64,000 nucleotides of DNA from an uncultured Acidiferrobacteraceae bacterium (lineage in GTDB: Bacteria; Pseudomonadota; Gammaproteobacteria; Acidiferrobacterales; SZUA-150), in the NCBI GenBank assembly GCA_913009895.1, contig CAJVXY010000010.1, positions 1 to 64,000 on the forward strand, read 5' to 3'. Positions 8,913 to 18,028 of this stretch are shown piece after piece. The position numbers and the translations under genes were made by a program. Within the stretch, counting starts at the first letter, position 1. Each line of letters begins with the position of its first letter. The notes below the pieces were generated by a model, which was given only the letters and a program-made list of their open reading frames with translations, had not been told where the DNA came from and ran no database searches.

Positions 8913-9107
8913 ATGAGCATGCACTACATGGGCCCTGTAATTGGTGATTTTATGGGCAAACCAATTTTCCAGTCACTTGAACAATCTGGTGCTTCCTATG
9001 AATTTGATCGTGTCGCGAGTTGCGATGCCGATGAATTTTTCATTCAGGATCTGAAAGACTCTGAATTATTTGTTGTACCAGGACTGATTTACCGACGTAA
9101 AGGATAA
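8913..9107 (+). CDS. Small protein of unknown function (64 aa)
   Basis: A 64-residue ORF with a fair ribosome binding site (CCGGAG about 6 bases before the ATG). The product is soluble and mixed in charge, with acidic stretches (CDADEFFIQDLKDSE) and a basic tail (YRRKG); no signal peptide, membrane helix or known motif. The next tiny ORF starts 9 bases after its stop, suggesting a two-gene unit. No family recognised. Confidence 0.5.
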   Translation: MSMHYMGPVIGDFMGKPIFQSLEQSGASYEFDRVASCDADEFFIQDLKDSELFVVPGLIYRRKG

Positions 9108-9116
9108 AATCAGGAA

Positions 9117-9215
9117 ATGATTTTTACGATAGTACGGATACTAACGGTGACAGTATTGTTAAGCTTGTTCCTGCTTAGCTATTTGTACAATATTTACTAT
9201 CGCGCCCGATACTAA
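9117..9215 (+). CDS. Possible 32-residue single-span membrane peptide
   Basis: ATG at 9117 to TAA at 9215 encodes MIFTIVRILTVTVLLSLFLL followed by SYLYNIYYRARY: one hydrophobic helix with a basic, aromatic C-terminus. AGGA lies close before the ATG. It follows the 64-residue gene by 9 bases on the same strand. Small size means the call rests on composition and context only. Confidence 0.4.
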   Translation: MIFTIVRILTVTVLLSLFLLSYLYNIYYRARY

Positions 9216-9253
9216 CCGGCACGTTCGATGCCAAATCGATTTTAAAATCGATC

Positions 9254-9634
9254 CTACGCGGCTTGTTCCGGTATGGAATGGCGTGTGTTCTTGATCTTGT
9301 TCTTATCGTCGACATAAACCAGTATTGGCTTAAAGTCGGCCACCTCTTTTTCTTCCACTTCAGCAAAAGCACAAAGAATGGTTATATCGCCAGGTGCGGC
9401 TTTATGGGCGGCGGCACCATTCACCGATATAATGCCTGAGCCGGCTTCGGCACGAATCGCGTAAGTGCTGAAACGTTCACCATTGGTGACGTTATACACG
9501 TCAATTCTCTCGTACTCACTTATATTGGCAGCATCAAGCAAATTACCATCAATGGCTACCGAGCCCTCGTAATCAAGCTCGGAATGGGTAACTGTTACCC
9601 GGTGCAGTTTGGATCTTAAAAAATGTCGTCTCAT
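9254..9634 (-). CDS. panD: Aspartate 1-decarboxylase (PanD)
   Basis: Makes beta-alanine from aspartate for pantothenate and CoA. The proenzyme cleaves itself at Gly-Ser to give a pyruvoyl group; the site is visible in [26 protein letters not shown], the following [14 protein letters not shown] and SVNGAAAH match the family closely. The ATG at 9634 is chosen because it gives 126 residues, the E. coli length, starting [13 protein letters not shown]; an in-frame TTG seven codons earlier is less likely. It is the last gene of the panB-panC-panD series. An 18-bp perfect palindrome (9235-9252) lies just after the stop. Confidence 0.95.
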   Translation of the reverse strand: MRRHFLRSKLHRVTVTHSELDYEGSVAIDGNLLDAANISEYERIDVYNVTNGERFSTYAIRAEAGSGIISVNGAAAHKAAPGDITILCAFAEVEEKEVADFKPILVYVDDKNKIKNTRHSIPEQAA

Positions 9635-9732
9635 GATAATTGTCGTATCACTCAAAAATAAACTCTCAGATCACACTATTATAAGGCCAGAATTTTTATT
9701 TAAAACCCTTGTTTTCACCTTTAAGGGGCGAT

Positions 9733-10596
9733 TTAAACCAGATTCAATTCAAGGTTATCGATCAGGCGGGTTGTGCCTAACCTGGCCGCTATTAATATGA
9801 CCAGTGCTTTTTCATTGGGTTCCATAGGGGTTGCCAATGGCGCAAGGTCATTTTGGCGACATACTGTCAGATAATCCACGGTAAATCCCTTCTTTTCCAG
9901 TATTTCCCTGCCGCGTCCGATAATCTCGGCCACTGTCTCTGTGCCTGATACTAACAGCGCGGCTGACTCCTTGAGGGTTTGATATATGATTGGTGCCAGC
10001 TGGCGTTCGTCAGGGCTTAAATACTTGTTCCTGGAGCTCATGGCCAGGCCATCGGCCTCGCGCACGGTATCCAGGCCCTCGATTCGCACCTGCAAACCCA
10101 GGTCCGCAACCAAACGCCTGATGACCAATAGCTGCTGGTAGTCTTTTTTACCAAATATCGCCACATCAGGATTGACCAGATCAAGCAAACGCTTGACGAC
10201 CGTCGCCACACCCTGGAAATGGCCGGGTCGATTTTTACCTTCCAGGATATCATCCAAATCCGGTACCTCGATCAGGACTTGCTGATCTGATTCATCGGGA
10301 TAAATTTCTTTTTCACCGGGCAAAAATAAAACATCCACGCCTTCAGCCTGTAACAGAACCTTGTCTGCGTCTGGCGTCCGGGGATAACCAGCCAAATCTT
10401 CATTGGCTCCGAACTGTAATGGGTTCACGAATATGCTCACAACCACCTTATCGCCATATTGGTGGGCAGCACGTACCAGCGACAAATGCCCTTCATGGAG
10501 ATTGCCCATGGTTGGCACAAAAGCAATTTTAGATTTTGATTGGGCCCAGCTAGCGACCTGATGGCGCAAGTCATCGGCAGAAGATATGACGTTCAT
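9733..10596 (-). CDS. panC: Pantothenate synthetase (PanC)
   Basis: Joins pantoate and beta-alanine with ATP to form pantothenate. The 287 residues include FVPTMGNLHEGHLSLVR with the HxGH nucleotide-binding motif, VSIFVNPLQFGANEDLAGYP, FGKKDYQQL and the KMSKS-like SSRNKYLS. Length and motifs are those of ordinary PanC. It starts 3 bases after the panB stop, so the two are almost certainly translated from one mRNA. Confidence 0.97.
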   Translation of the reverse strand: MNVISSADDLRHQVASWAQSKSKIAFVPTMGNLHEGHLSLVRAAHQYGDKVVVSIFVNPLQFGANEDLAGYPRTPDADKVLLQAEGVDVLFLPGEKEIYPDESDQQVLIEVPDLDDILEGKNRPGHFQGVATVVKRLLDLVNPDVAIFGKKDYQQLLVIRRLVADLGLQVRIEGLDTVREADGLAMSSRNKYLSPDERQLAPIIYQTLKESAALLVSGTETVAEIIGRGREILEKKGFTVDYLTVCRQNDLAPLATPMEPNEKALVILIAARLGTTRLIDNLELNLV

Positions 10597-10599
10597 GAG

Positions 10600-11412
10600 T
10601 TAAAAGCTGTGTTCGGGCCCCGGAAACTGTTGCACCTTCACCTGGCTAACATAATCCTGGATTGCCTGGTCAATAGAATCCGTTCCCTGCAAAAAGTTTT
10701 TGGCAAATTTTGGACTGTGATCCGGGTAGAGACCCAGGGCATCCTGCAAGACCAGCACCTGGCCATCACACTCCAGCCCGGCACCAATTCCAATCGTTGG
10801 AATGGTCAGGGTGTTGGATACAGTCCTGGCAAGTGCTACCGGTACGGCTTCAAGGACAATCGCACCGGCACCGGCTTGCTCCAGCGCCGATGCATCATTT
10901 ACCAGGATATCGGCAGCGGTTTTATCTTTACCCTGCACCTTGTAGCCACCTAGCTGGTGTACCGATTGCGGTGTTAAACCAATGTGGGCGCAAACCGGCA
11001 CACCTCGCTTTACCAAAAACTGCACGGTCTCTGCCATCACCGCCCCGCCTTCCAGCTTGACCATGTGGGCGCCCCCTTTTTTCATAAGCTTGCCGGCACT
11101 TTTTAAGGCCTGCTCCGGGCTTTGTTGATAGCTCATAAAAGGCATGTCCGTCACTAAAATAGCCCGCTTGATGCCCCTGGCGACACAACGACTATGATAA
11201 ACCATGTCATTTAATGTAACAGGCAAGGTGTGTTGGTGGCCCTGGATTACCATGCCCAGTGAATCTCCCACCATCACCATATCCATGCCATTACGATCCA
11301 GTAAACTGGCAAAACTGTAGTCATAAGCAGTCATGCAGGCAATTTTTTCACCTGCCTGCTTCATTTGCAGCAAAGTATGAATGGTAACGGGACTGTTGTT
11401 TGTTGTTGTCAT
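10600..11412 (-). CDS. panB: 3-methyl-2-oxobutanoate hydroxymethyltransferase (PanB)
   Basis: First committed step of pantothenate synthesis: transfers a hydroxymethyl group from methylene-tetrahydrofolate to ketoisovalerate. 270 residues with ACMTAYDYSFASLLDRNGMD, VGDSLGMVIQGH, the metal-ligand Asp region TDMPFMSY, AHIGLTPQSVHQLGG and IGIGAGLECDGQVLVLQD, all typical. It heads the panBCD run. Its upstream gap (11413-11766) contains repeats rather than genes. Confidence 0.97.
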   Translation of the reverse strand: MTTTNNSPVTIHTLLQMKQAGEKIACMTAYDYSFASLLDRNGMDMVMVGDSLGMVIQGHQHTLPVTLNDMVYHSRCVARGIKRAILVTDMPFMSYQQSPEQALKSAGKLMKKGGAHMVKLEGGAVMAETVQFLVKRGVPVCAHIGLTPQSVHQLGGYKVQGKDKTAADILVNDASALEQAGAGAIVLEAVPVALARTVSNTLTIPTIGIGAGLECDGQVLVLQDALGLYPDHSPKFAKNFLQGTDSIDQAIQDYVSQVKVQQFPGPEHSF

Positions 11413-11766
11413 GATATTTTCTCTTTCATATATCAGAGGTTACCACATTCTGGCTTCTCGCCGATGAGGGGCACAGGACATTTACTACAGGTTTATCCAT
11501 AAACCGTACCCCAGTAAATTATTGAAGATTAAATAAGCTCATGATTCCCTCAACACTGTAGAACCTCTTCGAGTTTTCCCTGGAATCTTTTCGAGATTCA
11601 TTAGGGATTTCTTCACTTCATTTCAGGTCACATTCAGTGCTTCCTCGCTCTCGCTCAGGTCGCCTGCCCTCTCCCGGAGGGGGAGGGGAAGTCTTTTACG
11701 GGGCCACATTCTGGCTCCTCAACCCTGATACAGTGATATGTTTTTGAAAAATTATCTTTATACCTA
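11413..11766. other. Intergenic region with a direct repeat and a GC-rich hairpin
   Basis: No gene seen. CCACATTCTGGCTTCTC at 11443-11459 recurs as CCACATTCTGGCTCCTC at 11704-11720 (16 of 17). Between them, 11667-11687 reads CCCTCTCCC-GGA-GGGGGAGGG, a strong hairpin without a T-run. The panB promoter must lie near the right side of panB, but no convincing -35/-10 pair was picked. Confidence 0.5.
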
Positions 11767-12411
11767 TTATTCATGCAGGGGATTAAAATAATGGCGGCCA
11801 CTTTTGATAGTATCCAGATGCTCAAGCATGGCCTGGTAATCTGCATCATTATCTACCAGGTTTATTTTTTCGGCATTAATAATCAGCAGGGGTGAAGCGC
11901 TGTATTGATAAAAGAACCGGGTGTAGGCATCGACAAGCGATTCGAGGTAGGACTTATCCATGTGTCGCTCATAATCAATACCCCGCTTGCGAATTCGTGC
12001 CTGTAATACCTGGACCGGCGCCTGCAAATAAATAACAAGATCAGGTACTGGCAAATCGATTTGTAACTGCTGGTAGACCTGGTCGTATAAACGAAATTCA
12101 TCATCTTCGAGATTAACACTGGCAAATAAACGGTCCTTTTCCAGCATGAAATCCGCCACACAACCAGGCCGAAACATATCACCCTGGATTAATTCACTGA
12201 TTTGTTTTGATCGTTGGAATAAAAATGACAACTGTGCCGGTAAAGCGTACTGCCTGGGCGCATGATAAAATCGTTCAAGGAACGGGTTGTCCTGGGGTTG
12301 CTCTAACAACTGCTCACTCTTGAAGGTTCGGACCAGCTTGCGCGCAAGACTTGTTTTGCCAACACCGATGGGGCCTTCAACTACAATATAATCCTGTTTT
12401 CTGTCAGACAT
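11767..12411 (-). CDS. Deoxynucleoside kinase family protein
   Basis: 214 residues starting with a P-loop (VVEGPIGVGKTSLARKL). FLEKDRLF-like DFMLEKDRLFA, PDLVIYLQAPVQVLQARIRKRG and the Arg-rich lid RGIDYERHMDKSYLESL match the deoxynucleoside/deoxyadenosine kinase family, which phosphorylates deoxynucleosides with ATP for salvage. Exact base preference cannot be read. It lies between folK and panB, a neighbourhood common in Gammaproteobacteria. Confidence 0.88.
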   Translation of the reverse strand: MSDRKQDYIVVEGPIGVGKTSLARKLVRTFKSEQLLEQPQDNPFLERFYHAPRQYALPAQLSFLFQRSKQISELIQGDMFRPGCVADFMLEKDRLFASVNLEDDEFRLYDQVYQQLQIDLPVPDLVIYLQAPVQVLQARIRKRGIDYERHMDKSYLESLVDAYTRFFYQYSASPLLIINAEKINLVDNDADYQAMLEHLDTIKSGRHYFNPLHE

Positions 12412-12482
12412 GGAACGTGTCTCAAATTCTTTTTATTCTTATGCTTGATAATATAGGCCAATAGGGGCTGGATTATTTTTTA

Positions 12483-13025
12483 TTAGCCGGTTTCTATGCC
12501 AGTTTTCATGCCAAATTTAATATCGCTTAATTTGCGAATGTTTTGTCCAGCAACTTCCGCTAATAAATTTCTGACAGCGCCCCTTCCCGGTACCACTAAA
12601 TCCGGTACTATTTCCATTAAAGGATACAATACAAAAGCACGGTTGTGCAGCCTCGGATGGGGAACAGACAAAACCGCTGTTTTACAGATGGTTTCGCCAT
12701 AAATCAGCAAATCCAGGTCAAGGGTGCGAGGTCCATGTTCCTGATTCTTGCGCTCACGTCCGCCCTGTTTTTCAATCTCCAGCAAACGCACGAGCAATAA
12801 CCGGGCAGTTAAATCCGTTTTTATCTGGCAGACCGCATTTAAATAATCTGGTTGATCGGCAACGCAACCATCAGGATTATCAAGAACGGGCGCGGTTTCA
12901 TAAAATGAAGAAGTACTGAGAAATTCTATTTTACTGGAGTCAGCCAGCAGGGTCAGGGCCGATAATAAAATTTTTTCGCGATCACCCAGATTGCTGCCCA
13001 ATCCAATGAATGCGATCTCAGACAT
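12483..13025 (-). CDS. folK: 6-hydroxymethyl-7,8-dihydropterin pyrophosphokinase (FolK)
   Basis: Transfers pyrophosphate from ATP to 6-hydroxymethyl-dihydropterin in folate synthesis. The 180-residue protein has AFIGLGSNLGDRE at the N-terminus, FYETAPV, and the signature GPRTLDLDLLIYG, then VPHPRLHNRAFVLYPL. Its start overlaps the end of pcnB by 8 bases, implying translational coupling. Product links to the pantothenate genes through the folate cofactor used by PanB. Confidence 0.97.
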   Translation of the reverse strand: MSEIAFIGLGSNLGDREKILLSALTLLADSSKIEFLSTSSFYETAPVLDNPDGCVADQPDYLNAVCQIKTDLTARLLLVRLLEIEKQGGRERKNQEHGPRTLDLDLLIYGETICKTAVLSVPHPRLHNRAFVLYPLMEIVPDLVVPGRGAVRNLLAEVAGQNIRKLSDIKFGMKTGIETG

Positions 13026-14412
13026 TAAAATTCTTTTCTTTTGAGCTGGGACGTTTTTTTCGATTACGTCGTTTGCCTGGCCCTGGCGGTAATGTGTCGA
13101 TCATTTCCTTGCGTTCGTCCATATCCACTTCCTGAAATAACGTCCACCATTTACATAACTCGTCATCAATCTCGCCGCTCTCGGATCGCAGGCATAAAAA
13201 ATCATAGGCGGCACGAAATCGTTGATGTTCCATTAAACGAAACGCACGCTGGCCATTACGAAAAGCAAAACGACTTTGCATCATCCACATTTCCCGCATC
13301 ATGCCGGTAAATCGCTTGGGGATGGATGTATGTTGTGATTGTTTTCGCAAAACATGTGATGCCGCAGAACGCAACGCATCTTGGTGATTAGCACCTTTGG
13401 CGACCAAACGTTCTGCTTCTTCAAGGGCGCTGCCCCATAACATGACTGCCAGTAAAAATGCCGGGGTAACTGGCTTGCCTTCCTGGATCCTGTTATCGGT
13501 ATTTCTTAATGCCAACGGAATTAATACGGCCGGGAAGTGGCCTACTTCCCTGGACAGGCATAACTCGGCCTGGGGAAATAAATATTGAAATAAATCGGCA
13601 TGGCGTAACGCCTCGAAAGTATTTAAGGCCGCGCCCCCATGAAAAAGTTTAAGGACTTCTTCAAATTTTCTAGCAGCAGGTACGTCGGCCAATAAAACAC
13701 TCAATTCCTTTATTGGTGCTTCGCTTTTTTGGTCAATTTTTAATCCCAGTTTTGAGGCAAAACGAATTGCCCGCAACATGCGCACCGGATCCTCACGATA
13801 ACGGGTTTCCGGATCACCGATAATTTTAATCAGGCCATTTTTGAGATCGTCAAAACCGCCGACAAAATCACTAATTTCGTCATTGGCATAGTTATAGTAA
13901 AGCGCATTAATTGTAAAATCCCGGCGAACGGCATCTTCTTCCAGGGTACCGTAAACGTTGTCTCGTAAAATTCTGCCAGAATCATCGGCTAAATGGACTT
14001 CACTGTCTTTGGTATTACCTGTTTTTGCTGCTTTATCTGAGCTGTCTGCCTTGCCTGGGGGCGCCCGGTAGGTAGCCACTTCAATAATTTCACGGCCAAA
14101 ATAAACATGGGCCAAGCGGAAACGACGGCCAATTAAACGGCAGTTTTTAAATACGCGCCGGACTTCCTCGGGTAAGGCGTTAGTAGCGACATCAAAATCC
14201 TTGGGCTCACGACCAAGCATTAAATCCCGGACACAACCGCCCACCAGGTAACTGTCATAACCGGCGTCGTGAAGGCCAGCCAACACCTTGAGAGCGTGGT
14301 TGCTAATATCACCTCGGGAAATGGGGTGGGCTGTTGCCTGGATAATACTTGCTTGAACTTTGGTCACAGAATGGTTTAAATAATTTTGGCTAAATGCCGT
14401 TGAATTCGACAT
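13018..14412 (-). CDS. pcnB: Poly(A) polymerase I (PcnB)
   Basis: Adds poly(A) tails to RNA 3' ends, promoting decay. 464 residues; the nucleotidyltransferase core has YLVGGCVRDLMLGREPKDFD, the catalytic DFDVATNA and RRDFTINALYYN, followed by the RNA-binding region EDPVRMLRAIRFASKLGL. The C-terminus is basic (KRRNRKKRPSSKEKN), as in bacterial poly(A) polymerases rather than CCA-adding enzymes. In E. coli gluQ and dksA lie just upstream; here they are ~9 kb or more away. Confidence 0.95.
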   Translation of the reverse strand: MSNSTAFSQNYLNHSVTKVQASIIQATAHPISRGDISNHALKVLAGLHDAGYDSYLVGGCVRDLMLGREPKDFDVATNALPEEVRRVFKNCRLIGRRFRLAHVYFGREIIEVATYRAPPGKADSSDKAAKTGNTKDSEVHLADDSGRILRDNVYGTLEEDAVRRDFTINALYYNYANDEISDFVGGFDDLKNGLIKIIGDPETRYREDPVRMLRAIRFASKLGLKIDQKSEAPIKELSVLLADVPAARKFEEVLKLFHGGAALNTFEALRHADLFQYLFPQAELCLSREVGHFPAVLIPLALRNTDNRIQEGKPVTPAFLLAVMLWGSALEEAERLVAKGANHQDALRSAASHVLRKQSQHTSIPKRFTGMMREMWMMQSRFAFRNGQRAFRLMEHQRFRAAYDFLCLRSESGEIDDELCKWWTLFQEVDMDERKEMIDTLPPGPGKRRNRKKRPSSKEKNFNV

Positions 14413-14424
14413 TGTACGCTATAG

Positions 14425-14454
14425 TTGGATTCACTTGCCAACGTAGTTTACACT
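14425..14454 (+). promoter_or_regulatory. Probable promoter of tRNA-Glu
   Basis: TTGGAT and TACACT separated by 18 bases, ending 29 bases before the tRNA. It is divergent from pcnB. Read by eye only. Confidence 0.4.
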
Positions 14455-14483
14455 GCCATTTTTCCGCACTCGTGCCATTAAAT

Positions 14484-14559
14484 GCTCCCTTCGTCTAGTG
14501 GCCCAGGACACTGGCCTCTCACGCCGGGAACAGGGGTTCGAGTCCCCTAGGGAGCGCCA
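14484..14559 (+). tRNA. tRNA-Glu (anticodon CUC)
   Basis: 76 bases including an encoded CCA. Acceptor GCTCCCT pairs with AGGGAGC; the anticodon stem CTGGC/GCCGG encloses the loop CTCTCAC, giving anticodon CTC for the GAG codon; the T arm is CAGGGGTTCGAGTCCCCTA. It lies between the divergent pcnB and the glycosyltransferase gene and marks one end of the 9-kb segment separating pcnB from dksA. Confidence 0.93.
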
Positions 14560-14672
14560 TTATTTTTACCATGTCCGTACCAACAACAACCTGAATGTTG
14601 ATTTTGTTATGCAGGTTGCAAGGCGGGCAGTACCGACTGTCCATTAAACGGTTGGATGCCAGTCATAAAACC

Positions 14673-15887
14673 CTATCCTGTCAAGAGCTGTGTCCAGGCA
14701 TCAAGCGCTTGTGATTTTGTAAAACGTGCATCAAATAATTTTCTTGCCTGAATACCCATACCACGACATAAATCAGGATCATCTGCCAAATTACTGATAC
14801 TTTCTACCAAACCATCCACATCGTCGCCATCAACGGCATAACCACAAGACACCTCCTGGACAATGCTGGCGATTTCACCAATCTGATCACCAAGATATAT
14901 AACCGGACGACCAACAGCGGTAATGCCATAAAATTTACGAGGCATGATCAAGCCCTCCAGGGACGGCTTCAATGAAATCAAATGGACATCGGCCGCACTC
15001 AGGCTCACCGCCAACTGGTCACGCTCCTGGTAGGGCTGAAACATCACGTTCTCCAGCATTTTATCAACAACAAATAATTGCAGATTTTTTAGCTGGGCGC
15101 CGTTGCCAATAAACAGAAAATGAATTTGTTTATTATCTTTTAACTTCTCTGCCGCTGACATAATCACGTCCAGATCATGGGTGCGACCCATATTGCCTGA
15201 ATAACCCACAACAAACTTTTTTTCCAGGCCCCAGGAGTGTCGTAAAGAATTATCACCCGATTTTACAGGATTGATTGCTATTTCATCAGCCCAGTTATGA
15301 ATGACTTTTATTTTTGAAGGATTTATGCGATTGGCCCAAAGGGTTTTTTTCATGGAATCACCTAACACTACGTTCTTGCGAGCCTGCCGTAATGAACTGT
15401 TACGAATTTTTCTTATGTAATGGTAAGTCCTGTCGGAGAAGCTTCCAGCCCCGAGCGCACCAGCAACCTCTGGAAATAAACCCTGCAACCAATTGATTAA
15501 CTGGGCACGACGAAGTTTACAGATATAAGCAGCACAAATAGAAATCAGCGGTGGATCAGTCTTGGCCACGACCAGGTCACCTTTATGGGCCAGGCGAAAC
15601 AAGGTCCAGCTTGCGCTGAGATAAAAACTGAAATAGTCAAATGCCCTGCCCAGTAAATTGGCCCGGCCAAAAGAGGATGTCCAGACGCGATAAATATTGA
15701 CGCCCCGGGTGATTGTCCGCGCATCAAGATTTGCACTGGCATTGTTATAACGTTGGCGACTGGTAATAACATAAACAATTTGATCCTGGGCCGCCATATG
15801 AAAAGCGAGATCAGTCAATAATTGACTGGTAGCGGAATGATCAGGGTAAAAATAACGATTCAGGAATATTATTTTTTTCTTTTCCAT
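14673..15887 (-). CDS. Glycosyltransferase family 4 protein
   Basis: A nucleotide-sugar-dependent GT-B transferase, likely acting at the cytoplasmic membrane face in exopolysaccharide or O-antigen assembly. The ATG at 15887 is used because the next residues (MEKKKIIFLNRYFYPDHSAT) match the usual N-terminus; an in-frame start 16 codons upstream lacks support. KFVVGYSGNMGRTHDLDVI and the C-terminal LIMPRKFYGITAVGRPVIYLG are the donor-binding signatures. 404 residues. A UDP-sugar epimerase gene lies directly upstream on the same strand. Acceptor and donor are unknown. Confidence 0.88.
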   Translation of the reverse strand: MEKKKIIFLNRYFYPDHSATSQLLTDLAFHMAAQDQIVYVITSRQRYNNASANLDARTITRGVNIYRVWTSSFGRANLLGRAFDYFSFYLSASWTLFRLAHKGDLVVAKTDPPLISICAAYICKLRRAQLINWLQGLFPEVAGALGAGSFSDRTYHYIRKIRNSSLRQARKNVVLGDSMKKTLWANRINPSKIKVIHNWADEIAINPVKSGDNSLRHSWGLEKKFVVGYSGNMGRTHDLDVIMSAAEKLKDNKQIHFLFIGNGAQLKNLQLFVVDKMLENVMFQPYQERDQLAVSLSAADVHLISLKPSLEGLIMPRKFYGITAVGRPVIYLGDQIGEIASIVQEVSCGYAVDGDDVDGLVESISNLADDPDLCRGMGIQARKLFDARFTKSQALDAWTQLLTG

Positions 15888-15963
15888 AGCCTTACTTACT
15901 TTTGGTGGCCCACCAGGGACCATGCCGGAGGGCATATCCTGCCGTCAAGTGTATGTACTAGCG

Positions 15964-17007
15964 TTACCCCAAATCATCCACGTACCATTGCATGGCTTCA
16001 TCAATGCCGGCGCCAATTTTATGGGTGGGGACATATCCAAGCAATTTTTGTGCTTTGCTGATATCCGCCAGGGAATGGCGCACGTCGCCGGCACGAAAAT
16101 CCTGGTAACTAGGTTCAGATTCTTTTACGTCAGATCGAATCTCCCTGATGCGTTTCAGGATCATGGTGTGTAGCTGGGTCAGATCCGTACGTTCGCCTAA
16201 TGCGACATTATAAATCTGATTGGCGGCATCGGGGTGATCACCAGTGGCGGCCAGTAAATTCATTTGCACGGTGTTTTTGATATAACAAAAATCCCGGCTG
16301 GTTTTGCCGTCGCCATTGATGAAAACTTCTTCGCCATTAAGAATGCTTGCGACCCATTTTGGAATGACCGCGGCGTAAGCGCCATTGGGGTCCTGTCGTT
16401 TACCAAAAATATTGAAATACCGCAGCCCGATGGTTTTAAAATCATAAGTGCGGGCAAATACACTGGCATAAAGTTCGTTGACCACTTTGGTGACTGCATA
16501 AGGACTCAGGGGATTACCGATTTTGTCTTCTACCTTGGGCAAATCTGGATGATCACCGTAAGTTGAGCTTGAGGCGGCGTAAACAAATCGCTTTACTTTG
16601 GCGTCTCTGGCCGCGACCAGCATATTCAAAAAACCGTCTATGTTATTTTGATTAGTGTTAATGGGATCATCGATTGAGCGCGGCACCGAACCGAGGGCCG
16701 CTTCATGTAATACATAATCCACCCCGTTACAGGCTTTTTTACAGTCATCCAGCTTGCAGATGTCACCATTGATAAAGGTGAAGTTGTCGGCGATTGATTT
16801 GTCGCCATTGTTAATGATGGCGTCGGCTACGGCCATGTCCAGGTTGTGTTGATGGCCGGTGACAAAGTTATCGAGGCCAACCACTTTTTGATTCAGGGTT
16901 AACAGTTCTTCCAATAAGTTGGAACCAATAAAACCAGCGACACCGGTGACCAGCCAGGTGTGTTGTTTTTTGCTTAAGTGGGATTTTAGTTCGTCGTATT
17001 TGCTCAT
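15964..17007 (-). CDS. wbpP: UDP-N-acetylglucosamine 4-epimerase, WbpP/TviC type
   Basis: An extended SDR epimerase of 347 residues that resembles WbpP of Pseudomonas along its length. The NAD site is [48 protein letters not shown], the catalytic YxxxK in [14 protein letters not shown], and [15 protein letters not shown] follow. WbpP-type enzymes interconvert UDP-GlcNAc and UDP-GalNAc (or their uronic acids). The paired glycosyltransferase suggests the sugar enters a surface polysaccharide, although no full polysaccharide locus is present. Confidence 0.9.
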   Translation of the reverse strand: MSKYDELKSHLSKKQHTWLVTGVAGFIGSNLLEELLTLNQKVVGLDNFVTGHQHNLDMAVADAIINNGDKSIADNFTFINGDICKLDDCKKACNGVDYVLHEAALGSVPRSIDDPINTNQNNIDGFLNMLVAARDAKVKRFVYAASSSTYGDHPDLPKVEDKIGNPLSPYAVTKVVNELYASVFARTYDFKTIGLRYFNIFGKRQDPNGAYAAVIPKWVASILNGEEVFINGDGKTSRDFCYIKNTVQMNLLAATGDHPDAANQIYNVALGERTDLTQLHTMILKRIREIRSDVKESEPSYQDFRAGDVRHSLADISKAQKLLGYVPTHKIGAGIDEAMQWYVDDLG

Positions 17008-17279
17008 TAGTGTTTCCGTATTTAATTTTAGATAAATTCTTTAACTTTGTTCAGGATGTCGGCTAGCGGGCCCTTGGCTGGAATTACACTCATGGTACGA
17101 TTACATTACTGGCCATAGTCACGAAATATTATTAATACGCCATCAAAACTTCAAAAGTGCCTGATTATGGCATTTGTAATAGTTCATTCGCGCCGGCTAG
17201 CCTACATGGCTAGTCCCACAAGGACAAGTTTGCAGGTTATAATGAAGGTATATTATGGTAAAAAAGGATTAATCAGGCG

Positions 17280-17960
17280 ATGAGTGACGAGCAGGATATC
17301 AATACCCGGCTGGCAAACCTGGAACAACTTGTCATTAAGACTGTTGGCCAGGATGGTGCCCAATCGCTACAGCCGGTTCACCCTGCCATACCCGCCGGTC
17401 TGGCCATCGCAGCCATCGCGACCGGATATCTAGGCCTGGGGTTACCGCAACATTATTACCAGCCCGTATTTGCCGGGCTGATTCTCGCCCTCCTGTATCA
17501 CCGTCAGTCTATTTATATGAGTGCCCAGCCCTGGCGCTGGCCATTGGTCGTACTTAATTTTGCCGTGTTAGTTTTTTTGATGAAATTTCTGATTGGCGGC
17601 GGCATTGCCCATCCGTTTTCGTGGTTGCAAGTACCTGGACTGGGTGCGGCCGATGTCACCCGGGAAGGCTGGTCTAGCTGGTTTACGCCGAACCTGGAAA
17701 TAAAGTGGGGTGACGTGAGCGGCATTACCCGGTGGCAAATAGATATTACCCTCGTACAAAGTCTGTTCCTGGTTTTTACGTTGGCCGGTGTACTGATGCG
17801 TTTCCAGGTTTTTGCTTCCATGACGGCCTTGTTGTTGTTGATTATTTCAATTCCTACCTTGCTGCAGTTTAACTGGCAATGGGTGATCTGGTTCCTTGTT
17901 GCCACTACTGTTTGTTTTTATGTGCAGACAGGAAAAGCAGTTGAAACATTAAAAAGTTAA
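17280..17960 (+). CDS. Membrane protein of unknown function
   Basis: 226 residues. A short soluble N-terminus with a possible coiled coil (DINTRLANLEQLV) precedes about six hydrophobic segments (roughly 38-56, 60-76, 86-104, 158-178, 181-199, 200-218), with a polar loop of ~50 residues in the middle containing several Trp. No family is recognised. The gene stands alone, divergent from the epimerase gene. Confidence 0.7.
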   Translation: MSDEQDINTRLANLEQLVIKTVGQDGAQSLQPVHPAIPAGLAIAAIATGYLGLGLPQHYYQPVFAGLILALLYHRQSIYMSAQPWRWPLVVLNFAVLVFLMKFLIGGGIAHPFSWLQVPGLGAADVTREGWSSWFTPNLEIKWGDVSGITRWQIDITLVQSLFLVFTLAGVLMRFQVFASMTALLLLIISIPTLLQFNWQWVIWFLVATTVCFYVQTGKAVETLKS

Positions 17961-18028
17961 CTGCTCGTAAATAATCAATTTTGTAAAGATCTGGATTAAA
18001 TTATACACCGGACTTACAACTGTATTGA

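Noticed and set aside
9235-9252. The palindrome ATCGATTTTAAAATCGAT as a terminator or operator
   Set aside because: Perfect 18-bp symmetry but AT-rich with no T-run and no second copy seen; left as a note under panD.
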